Below, piece by piece: positions 1 through 5,273 of a stretch of DNA of 5,273 nt. The position numbers were made by a program, and so were the translations under genes. Every line of letters starts with the position of its first letter. Positions within the stretch are counted from its first letter, which is position 1. The notes beneath the pieces are model-generated. The model was not told the origin of the DNA and searched no databases. It worked only from the letters and a program-made list of their open reading frames with translations. This DNA comes from Frankiales bacterium (GTDB lineage: Bacteria; Actinomycetota; Actinomycetes; Mycobacteriales; Jatrophihabitantaceae), in NCBI GenBank assembly GCA_025963265.1, contig JAOPUY010000590.1, positions 1 to 5,273 of the forward strand, written 5' to 3'.

Positions 1-2
1 TC

Positions 3-479
3 AACGACTCCAACTGGGGAAACGCCGCCTTTGCCGGGGTCAACGCGGCGGCGGCGACGTACGCCGTGATCGCCTTCATGGGCGTCAAGAACTCCATCGT
101 GGACACCTGGCTCGGATTCATCGAGCACCTCTACGTCACCGACAAGCCAGCCAAGTCGACCGCGAACGCCTCGCTGCACAGCACCTCCAAGCGCCGTCGG
201 CGGCCCAAGGCGGTCATCCAGCCGCCGCACTGGGAGGACGTCCTGTACCGCGGCGTCGCCGGCACCGCGTCCGGGCAGCCGAGCGCCGACGGCTCCGGCG
301 CGTTCCGGATCCTGGCCACACCGCCCGAGGCGCCCCCCACGCACAACCGGCGGCTCACCGACCGGACGCCGCTCGACCGCGATCCGCTCCTGGAACGTCG
401 CGACCGCCGGGCCAGCGACCGGGCCGCCAACCGAGCGGCGACGCGAGCGGAAAAGCCGTTCGAGCCCGATCCTCGCTGA
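3..479 (+). CDS. 3' end of a probable membrane protein with a basic disordered tail (5' partial)
   Basis: The frame is open from the first bases of the window to a TGA at 477-479, giving the last 158 residues of a protein that starts upstream. An internal ATG at 78 and GTG at 66 are not needed as starts, because the frame reads through from the edge with protein-like content (NDSNWGNAAFAGVN). Residues about 8-28 of the visible part are hydrophobic and alanine-rich and could be a last membrane helix. They are followed by an amphipathic stretch with D34, W36 and E41. From about residue 46 the chain changes to a low-complexity tail rich in Arg, Pro, Ala and Ser, with a KRRRRPK cluster and many Arg/Asp pairs near the end, as expected of a disordered cytoplasmic tail. 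I do not recognise the family. The C-terminus of a polytopic membrane protein, such as a membrane glycosyltransferase, is one possibility, but that is a guess. It lies on the same strand as the c-di-GMP gene, 57 bp upstream of it. Confidence 0.7.
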   Translation, partial: NDSNWGNAAFAGVNAAAATYAVIAFMGVKNSIVDTWLGFIEHLYVTDKPAKSTANASLHSTSKRRRRPKAVIQPPHWEDVLYRGVAGTASGQPSADGSGAFRILATPPEAPPTHNRRLTDRTPLDRDPLLERRDRRASDRAANRAATRAEKPFEPDPR

Positions 480-480
480 T

Positions 481-489
481 TGGTATAAC
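481..489 (+). promoter_or_regulatory. Extended -10 promoter candidate for the GGDEF-EAL gene
   Basis: TGGTATAAC starts two bases after the upstream stop codon. It matches the extended -10 pattern TGnTATAAT except for the final base, and it is conspicuously AT-rich for this GC-rich DNA. Transcription would start near 496 and leave a 5' leader of about 40 nt before the GTG at 537. No good -35 box is present: TTCGAG at 459-464 is weak and 19 bp away. An extended -10 reduces the need for one. If real, the downstream gene has its own promoter even if the upstream gene also reads into it. Confidence 0.4.
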
Positions 490-536
490 TCCGACATCGG
501 ACTCACCTTGGCTCCTCGGCTGCCGATGAATCAGAC

Positions 537-2840
537 GTGGCAGCCACCAACCGGAACGGCCGCACGGCGATCATCGGGGCCGCCGTGGTGCTGCTCGTCG
601 CGTTTTCGCTGGCGATCCGGCTCAAGCTCGGCACCCCGTTCAGCCGGCACGCGGTCGACGACCTCGGCCAGGGCGCGGCCGCGCTGATCGCCGCGATCGG
701 CGCTGGCTACCGGGCGCGACGCAGTTCTTCCGGCCGGGCTCGACTGTCCTGGCTGCTCATCTGCGCTGGCACCTTCAGCTGGGCTGCCGGCCAGACGGTC
801 TGGAGTTACTACGAGCTGATCTCCAACCGGGACACGCCGTTCCCGTCCTGGGCCGATCTTGGGTTCCTGCTCTTCCCGGCCTTCGCGCTGCCCGGCTTGC
901 TAGCCCGCCCAGCGGCGGCGTTTTCCCGCAACGGGAGGGCCCGGATGCTGCTCGACGGCGTGATGGTCGCCGGGTCGTTGTTCAGCATCAGCTGGGCGAC
1001 GGCGCTCGGCCAGGTGTTCAAGACCTCGGACTCCCACGACTTGGCCATGGTCGTCAGCCTGGCCTATCCGGTGACCGACCTGATGATGATGACGATCGCC
1101 GTGCTGGTCGTCGCTCAGGCCCGGTTGCGCTCGGGCTTGCTGCTGTTGGTCATCGGCCTGGGCGCGATGGCCCTGGCCGACAGCGGCTTCTCCTACCTCA
1201 ACGCGACCGGCGACTACCACACCGGATCGCTGATCGACATCGCCTGGACCGGGGCATTCCTGCTGCTCGGACTGGCCGGGGCCCTGGACGCCGGCTGGGA
1301 TTCCCGGCCCGGAGTGGTGTCGGTGTCCGCGGGTTACCTGACGCTGCCCTACGCCCTGGTGCTGGTCGGCATCGGGGCGGCGACGCCCGGCATCATCAAC
1401 GGCAGCCGGCTCGGCCTGGCCGTCTCGGCGGTGGCGATCACGGCGCTGCTGATCCGGCAGTTCCTCACCGTCCTGGAGAACCGGGAACTGGCCTCGAGCC
1501 TGGACGAGCAGCGCGAGGAGCTGCGCCACCAAGCCTTCCACGACACGCTGACCGGGCTGGACAACCGAGCACTGTTCTACGACCGGCTCAATCACGCCCT
1601 GGAGTTGCACCGCCGCGATCTGCGGCCGGTCTCGCTGCTGTTCTGCGACCTGGACGACTTCAAGCTCATCAACGACACCCTCGGCCACGACGCCGGCGAC
1701 CAGGTGCTGATCGCGGTCCCCGAGCGGCTGCGGGCCACCATGCGCACCGGTGACACGGTGGCCCGGCTGGGCGGGGACGAGTTCGCGATCCTGCTCGAGG
1801 ACGGCGGCGACCCCTTGGACGTGTGCGCCAAGATCATGGCCGCCATCAGCCAGCCGACCATGATCGGGACCCGGCGGGTGCCGCTGCGGGCCAGCATCGG
1901 GTTGTCGATGGTGCAGCCCTCCGACGCGCCGGCCGACCCGCAAGACCTGATCAAGAAGGCCGACATCGCGATGTACGCGGCCAAGCGCGCGGGCAAGGGC
2001 AGCTGCGTCACCTGGAGCCCGCAACTGCACGATGACAACCCCGATGACCTGGACCTGCGGCTGGACCTCGGCGCCGCGGTGGCCCACGGCCAGATCGACG
2101 TGGCCTACCAGCCGATCGTCTACGTCGACGGCGCCCTCTACGGCCACGAGGCGCTCGCCCGCTGGTCGCACAACGGCCGGCCGGTCGGCCCCGACGTGTT
2201 CATCCCGGTCGCCGAGCGCGCGGGCTTCCTGCCCGAGCTGGACATGCAGGTCATCGGCGCCGCGCTGGCCTCGACCCGTTCAATGCAGAGCACCCACTCC
2301 ATCTCGGTCAACATCGCCCTGAGCCACCTGGCCGACCCTCAGGTCGCCGCGCGGGTGCAACGGCTGCTCGAGCGCTATGACATCGCGCCCTGGCGCCTCG
2401 TCGTCGAGGTCCCCGAGGATCACGCCATCGAGCGCCCCGAGGTGCACCGCTCGCTGCAGGCCCTGCGCCGGATGGGGGTGCGCCTGGCGCTGGACGATTT
2501 CGGCGTCGGCTACTCCAGCTTGAGCCGGATCGGCACCCTCAACCCCGACATCATCAAGCTCGACCGCTCCTTTGTCGCCCCGCTGGGCAGCGTCGGGCGG
2601 CACACCGACTTCGTGATGGGCATCATCGAGCTCTCGCACCGGCTCGGCAGCGTCGTGATCGCCGAGGGGGTCGAGACGGCCGAGCAGCTCACCGCGCTGC
2701 GGGAGATGAACTGCGACCTCATCCAGGGCTTCCTGCTCGGCCGTCCCGAACTGCGCACCGGAGCCGACCAAGACGCCGGTCACAATCCCGGCCACGCTGC
2801 CGACCACAATCCCGGCCGCGCTGCCGGCCTCGCTGGCTGA
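537..2840 (+). CDS. Membrane-bound bifunctional diguanylate cyclase / c-di-GMP phosphodiesterase (GGDEF-EAL)
   Basis: This 767-residue protein makes and/or degrades the second messenger cyclic-di-GMP at the cytoplasmic face of the membrane. About ten hydrophobic segments span residues 11-311. They carry the features of the actinobacterial polytopic module found before GGDEF-EAL domains: PSWADLGFLLFP (103-114), an AYPVTD motif (176-181) and ADSGFSYLNATGDY (214-227). A charged linker (312-332) leads to the GGDEF domain (about 333-495), with DTLTGLDNR at 336-344 and an exact GGDEF at 412-416. The inhibitory RxxD site (R403, D406) sits exactly five residues upstream. The EAL domain (about 505-740) has E538-A539-L540, N592, E624, D653-D654, K674, E710 and Q730, the metal-binding and catalytic set. 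Both activities therefore look possible. Two motif variants are EVPE (624-627) in place of the usual E-I/L-T-E, and DDFGVG in place of DDFGTG. The ligand is unknown. GTG 537 is the only usual start after the in-frame stop at 486-488, and it keeps the first membrane helix. No Shine-Dalgarno is evident. The last 29 residues are a repeat-derived tail outside the EAL fold. Confidence 0.95.
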   Translation: MAATNRNGRTAIIGAAVVLLVAFSLAIRLKLGTPFSRHAVDDLGQGAAALIAAIGAGYRARRSSSGRARLSWLLICAGTFSWAAGQTVWSYYELISNRDTPFPSWADLGFLLFPAFALPGLLARPAAAFSRNGRARMLLDGVMVAGSLFSISWATALGQVFKTSDSHDLAMVVSLAYPVTDLMMMTIAVLVVAQARLRSGLLLLVIGLGAMALADSGFSYLNATGDYHTGSLIDIAWTGAFLLLGLAGALDAGWDSRPGVVSVSAGYLTLPYALVLVGIGAATPGIINGSRLGLAVSAVAITALLIRQFLTVLENRELASSLDEQREELRHQAFHDTLTGLDNRALFYDRLNHALELHRRDLRPVSLLFCDLDDFKLINDTLGHDAGDQVLIAVPERLRATMRTGDTVARLGGDEFAILLEDGGDPLDVCAKIMAAISQPTMIGTRRVPLRASIGLSMVQPSDAPADPQDLIKKADIAMYAAKRAGKGSCVTWSPQLHDDNPDDLDLRLDLGAAVAHGQIDVAYQPIVYVDGALYGHEALARWSHNGRPVGPDVFIPVAERAGFLPELDMQVIGAALASTRSMQSTHSISVNIALSHLADPQVAARVQRLLERYDIAPWRLVVEVPEDHAIERPEVHRSLQALRRMGVRLALDDFGVGYSSLSRIGTLNPDIIKLDRSFVAPLGSVGRHTDFVMGIIELSHRLGSVVIAEGVETAEQLTALREMNCDLIQGFLLGRPELRTGADQDAGHNPGHAADHNPGRAAGLAG
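2781..2828 (+). repeat. Two-copy 24-bp direct tandem repeat inside the end of the GGDEF-EAL gene
   Basis: Units at 2781-2804 and 2805-2828 are directly adjacent and match at 22 of 24 bases, both beginning CACAATCCCGGCC. The length is a multiple of three, so the repeat stays in frame and encodes HNPGHAAD followed by HNPGRAAG. It lies after the last conserved EAL residues, in the variable C-terminal tail. The near-identity suggests a recent slippage duplication. The second copy also supplies one arm of the terminator-like hairpin. Confidence 0.85.
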
Positions 2841-2866
2841 GCGGTCAGCCCATCCCGGCCGGCAGC
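2820..2866. terminator. Nested inverted repeat over the convergent stop codons; candidate bidirectional terminator
   Basis: The outer arms GCTGCCGGCC (2820-2829) and GGCCGGCAGC (2857-2866) are perfect 10-bp reverse complements. Inside them, GGCTGA (2835-2840) and TCAGCC (2845-2850) form a perfect 6-bp stem closing a GCGG loop. Two short unpaired stretches (2830-2834 and 2851-2856) separate the stems. Inner and outer stems share nearly the same centre, in the 4-bp gap between the genes. The inner arms contain the stop codons of both genes. The structure reads the same on both strands, so it could end transcription from either side. There is no T-tract, which is common for intrinsic terminators proposed in GC-rich actinobacteria, but it makes the call less certain. 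Confidence 0.5.
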
Positions 2867-5175
2867 TCGCTGACGTAGAGGACGTGCAGGCGCTGGGTCG
2901 GTCGGGTCAAAGCCACGTAGAGGTCGTTCACCCCGCGGGCGGACTCGGCCAGGATGGCGGCCGGCTCGACCAACACCACCGTGTCGAACTCCAGCCCCTT
3001 GGCGTCGGCCACCCCCAAGACGGACACCGGCGAGGCCGCCGACCCGCTGTCGCTGACCACGACGCCGGCGGGCAGCGCGGCCGAGATCCGCGCCGCCACC
3101 GCCGCGTGGTCGGCCCGCGAGGTGATCACCGCCACCGTGCCCTCGCCGGCGAGCTGCCACTCGCTTCGCACCACCTCGACCAACCGCTCGGACTGGCCGA
3201 GCTCGGTCAGGGCGGCCTCGAGCTGGGTGTACTCCGGCTCGAACCGCCCGACCCGGGCCGATTGCGGCGGTGAGACCTGCTTGCCGGCCGCGCGCATCAC
3301 CGCCGCCGCGACCCGCATGATCTGCTCCGGCGTCCGATAGTTGACCGTCAGCTCGGCCTGGTTGAAGCGGTCGCCGACGTGCGGGGACAGCACCTGAGCC
3401 CAGGAGTCAGCGCCGGCCAGCGAGCCGGTCTGCGCGACGTCGCCGACCAGGGTCATCGACCGGGACGGGCTGCGGCGCATCAGGATCCGCCACATCATCG
3501 GCGACAGCTCCTGGGCCTCGTCGACCACGATGTGCCCGAAGGACCACTGGCGGTCCGCGGCCGCCCGCTCGGCCACCGCGCCCAGGGCGAGTTCGGAGCG
3601 GTAGCGGTCGGCTAGCGCCGCCGCGGAGATGAAGTCCTTGCCGCCGAAGGTGTCCTGCACGAGGTCGGCGTAGGCCACCTCGGCCTGGTCCTCGGCCTGG
3701 GCGCGATCGAGGTCGGATTGGTCCACGCTGTCGTCTGGCCCGAGCAGTTCGGCTGCCTCGTCCAGCAGCCCGACGTCGGAGACCGTCCAGGGCGCTGAGC
3801 GCTCACGCTGAAGCCGGGCCCGCTCGGCGGCCGTCCAGCCCGGGGTGCAGGCAGCCCGGTAGGCCGGGTTGGCGTAGAGGTCGCGGACGAGTTTGAACGG
3901 ACTGATCGGGGGCCAGCAGAGGTTCAGCTCCCGTCGCACGTCGCGAGACTCATGCAGCTCGGCCATCAGATTGGCCCGGGTGTCGGCGTCGAGCTCGGTT
4001 CCGCGCGCCGCCGCCAGCCGCCGCACCAGCTCGCGCAGCACGTCGGCGACGAAGCCGACCCGCGCCTGGTTGTGCGGGTCGCCTGATCGACGCGCGCGAT
4101 CGCGGGCCAGCCGGATGTCCCGCGGGTAGAGCGTGATGACCGTGCCGTCGATCTCGATGCGCTTGGTCTGCTCCAGCGGCCGCTGCCGGCTGCGGACGGC
4201 CGCGGCGATGACCTCGGCCATCCGCTGGTCGCCTTTCAACGCGGCGACGTCCGGGTCGTCGGCCCGGTCGGTCGAGACGCCGGGATAGAGCTGCCCCGGG
4301 GTCACCATCACCACGGCGTCGGCCTCGCCGAGAGCGGGCAGCACCTGCTCGATGTAGCGCAGGAAGACTCGGTTCGGCCCGACCAGCAGCACGCCGGAGC
4401 GGGTGATCCGAGCTCGGTGCGCGTACAGCAGGAAGGCCGTCCGATGCAGCGCGACGGCGGTCTTGCCCGTCCCCGGGCCGCCCTGCACCACGAACACGCC
4501 CTCCAGCGGGGCCCGGATCGCGCGATCCTGATCGGCCTGGATGGTGGCCACGATGTCGTTCATCCGGCCCGAGCGCACCGCCTCCAGGCTGGCGAACAGC
4601 GCCCCCTCGCCGAGCACGACGTGGCCGCCGTCGACGCCGCGCTCGGAGAAGGCGGCCAGGTCGAGCACCTCGTCCTGGACGCCGGTCACCCGGCGGCCGC
4701 GCGAGCTCAGCTGGCGGCGGCGGATCACGTCCTGCGGGTGGGCCGCGGTCGCCTGGTAGAACGGCTCGGCGGCCGGCGCTCGCCAGTCCACCAGCAGCTC
4801 GACCCGGTCAGCGTCGGAGATCCCGATGCGACCCACGTAGCGCCGGCTGCCCTCGATCAGGTCCAGCCGGCCGAAGCACAACCGAGCCTCGACCGCCTGC
4901 AGCTGGGAGACCCGGTCGGCGTAAAGCCGGACGAAGGCCTCCCGTTCCGACCGCGAGCCGGGGGTGCCCACGGTCTGGCCGCCGATGGCGTTGGCGAAGC
5001 CCGCCGCGGCCTGCTCGCGCATCTCATCGAGGTGCTCGTAGAGGACGCTGACGTGGGCCTGCTCGTTGCTCAGCTCGGCCGCGACCAGCTCGGACTCGGT
5101 CGCGGCGCTCTGCTCGGTCTCTCGAGTGCCGATGGCGCGTTCTCCCCTGCCTGTGGACCGGACGAAGTATGTCAT
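2845..5175 (-). CDS. helD: HelD-type RNA polymerase-associated SF1 ATPase (class II, actinobacterial)
   Basis: HelD proteins are UvrD-like ATPases that bind RNA polymerase, reach into its secondary and primary channels, and release stalled or nucleic-acid-bound enzyme for reuse. This 776-residue protein has the full motif set: Q216 of the Q-motif, Walker A GGPGTGKT (232-239), Walker B VVDEAQ (550-555), GDVAQ (578-582), NYR (612-614), KGLEFD (726-731) and YVALTR (753-758). The N-terminal part (about 28-110) is a helical region as in the secondary-channel arm. It is followed by CFGRLD (100-105) and VDWRAPAAEPFYQAT (129-143), both typical of HelD and absent from UvrD, PcrA or Rep. A large insert of about 300-545 lies before Walker B, where class II HelD carries its clamp-opening domain and primary-channel loop. 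The sequence resembles mycobacterial HelD more than HelR. ATG 5175 is the only usual start after an in-frame TGA at 5212-5214. It adds about 25 residues before the conserved part. No clear Shine-Dalgarno is seen; GGTGG directly abuts the ATG. The gene converges on the GGDEF-EAL gene with a 4-bp gap. Confidence 0.92.
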   Translation of the reverse strand: MTYFVRSTGRGERAIGTRETEQSAATESELVAAELSNEQAHVSVLYEHLDEMREQAAAGFANAIGGQTVGTPGSRSEREAFVRLYADRVSQLQAVEARLCFGRLDLIEGSRRYVGRIGISDADRVELLVDWRAPAAEPFYQATAAHPQDVIRRRQLSSRGRRVTGVQDEVLDLAAFSERGVDGGHVVLGEGALFASLEAVRSGRMNDIVATIQADQDRAIRAPLEGVFVVQGGPGTGKTAVALHRTAFLLYAHRARITRSGVLLVGPNRVFLRYIEQVLPALGEADAVVMVTPGQLYPGVSTDRADDPDVAALKGDQRMAEVIAAAVRSRQRPLEQTKRIEIDGTVITLYPRDIRLARDRARRSGDPHNQARVGFVADVLRELVRRLAAARGTELDADTRANLMAELHESRDVRRELNLCWPPISPFKLVRDLYANPAYRAACTPGWTAAERARLQRERSAPWTVSDVGLLDEAAELLGPDDSVDQSDLDRAQAEDQAEVAYADLVQDTFGGKDFISAAALADRYRSELALGAVAERAAADRQWSFGHIVVDEAQELSPMMWRILMRRSPSRSMTLVGDVAQTGSLAGADSWAQVLSPHVGDRFNQAELTVNYRTPEQIMRVAAAVMRAAGKQVSPPQSARVGRFEPEYTQLEAALTELGQSERLVEVVRSEWQLAGEGTVAVITSRADHAAVAARISAALPAGVVVSDSGSAASPVSVLGVADAKGLEFDTVVLVEPAAILAESARGVNDLYVALTRPTQRLHVLYVSELPAGMG

Positions 5176-5273
5176 CCACCGGCGACGGCTGATCGCAGGC
5201 TGTGGACTGCCTCAGACCTTGTCCGGTATGCCCATTCTGCTCGGAGGTGCTCTCAGTTTCCTCCGGTAGCCTC
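5176..5273 (-). promoter_or_regulatory. Upstream (probable leader and promoter) region of helD, cut by the window edge
   Basis: These 98 bp hold no convincing gene. Read on the minus strand, I see no clear -35/-10 pair and no good Shine-Dalgarno at normal spacing before the ATG at 5175. I also see no rifampicin-associated inverted repeat of the kind described upstream of helR and other rifampicin-response genes. A small dyad lies at 5242-5265. A seven-codon reading frame starts with ATG at 5235 and ends at the TGA that also closes the helD frame upstream. The promoter may lie partly beyond the window. Confidence 0.35.
5242..5265. repeat. Short inverted repeat upstream of helD
   Basis: CGGAGG (5242-5247) and CCTCCG (5260-5265) are perfect 6-bp reverse complements separated by 12 bp, about 70-90 bp upstream of the helD start. 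The spacing would suit an operator half-site pair or a small hairpin. A 6-bp GC-rich dyad is easily found by chance in DNA of this composition, so functional meaning is uncertain. Confidence 0.3.

Noticed and set aside
131..430. A 99-codon minus-strand open frame opposite the partial upstream gene
   Set aside because: Its Arg/Ser-rich composition is what the antisense of an Arg-rich tail gives. It has no ribosome binding site or motif. The plus-strand frame continues unbroken from the window edge and has plausible protein content.
526..536. ATG at 526 as the start of the GGDEF-EAL gene
   Set aside because: It is in a different frame from the enzyme and leads into a Ser/Arg-rich shadow translation. 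GTG 537 is the first usual start in the correct frame after an in-frame stop.
900..2171. A 423-codon open frame on the minus strand, antisense to the GGDEF-EAL gene
   Set aside because: It lies fully opposite a gene with clear domain motifs. Its translation is a Gln/Val/Gly/Arg-rich mirror of GC-biased codons with no domain features, a common artefact in high-GC genomes.
2169..2190. GGCCGGCC-rich palindrome in the EAL coding region
   Set aside because: Short GGCC/CCGG palindromes are expected by chance in DNA of this composition, and this one lies within conserved coding sequence.
2841..2844. A functional c-di-GMP/HelD operon or two-gene system
   Set aside because: The genes converge, so they cannot be co-transcribed from one promoter, and no shared regulatory site is visible. 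Adjacency alone does not support a joint pathway.
2280..3160. Open frames across the convergent junction on the minus strand in other frames (2280-2807 and 2780-3160)
   Set aside because: Both overlap the two well-supported genes in shadow frames and have low-complexity Gly/Arg or Asp/Val content with no recognisable motif.
2845..5175. Calling the minus-strand ATPase UvrD/PcrA/Rep, or HelR
   Set aside because: CFGRLD and VDWRAPAAEPFYQAT before Walker A and the large insert before Walker B are HelD features, not features of UvrD-type repair helicases. The sequence around Walker A and the WTVSDVGLLDE segment resemble mycobacterial-type HelD rather than the HelR group as I recall it, though a profile search would settle this.
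5176..5273. Rifampicin-associated element upstream of helD
   Set aside because: No inverted repeat of the expected CTTG/CAAG-containing form is present in the available 98 bp. It could only lie beyond the window.

Overview
The window is GC-rich with a strong G/C third-position bias. Its two full-length proteins are of types typical of Actinomycetota: a multi-TM GGDEF-EAL protein with a characteristic actinobacterial membrane module, and a class II HelD-like RNA polymerase-associated ATPase. The genus cannot be set from this sequence alone. I see no mobile element, CRISPR array, tRNA or rRNA. This looks like ordinary chromosomal housekeeping and signalling DNA, not a genomic island.

Layout: (1) Positions 1-479 (+) hold the 3' end of a gene that starts before the window. 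It encodes a hydrophobic stretch followed by a long basic, probably disordered tail. (2) Positions 480-536 are a short intergenic gap beginning with a strong extended -10 promoter candidate (TGGTATAAC). (3) Positions 537-2840 (+) encode a 767-residue membrane-anchored bifunctional cyclic-di-GMP enzyme. Its GGDEF active site, inhibitory I-site and EAL catalytic residues are all visible. (4) Positions 2845-5175 (-) encode a 776-residue HelD-type SF1 ATPase that converges on the previous gene with only 4 bp between the stop codons. (5) Positions 5176-5273 are the upstream region of helD, running to the window edge.

The two complete genes are convergent, so they are not an operon. Nothing in the sequence shows that c-di-GMP turnover and RNA polymerase recycling are functionally linked here. 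They do share their 3' ends. A nested inverted repeat centred on the 4-bp gap has the two stop codons in its inner stem, and its outer arms lie inside both coding sequences. It is a good candidate for a shared bidirectional terminator. One outer arm is built from the second copy of a 24-bp tandem repeat that encodes the C-terminal tail of the c-di-GMP enzyme.

I did not find a convincing new biological system. The points most worth a second look are the stop-codon hairpin, the repeat-derived tail, the apparently short primary-channel-loop region of HelD, and the lack of recognisable Shine-Dalgarno sequences before both complete genes.
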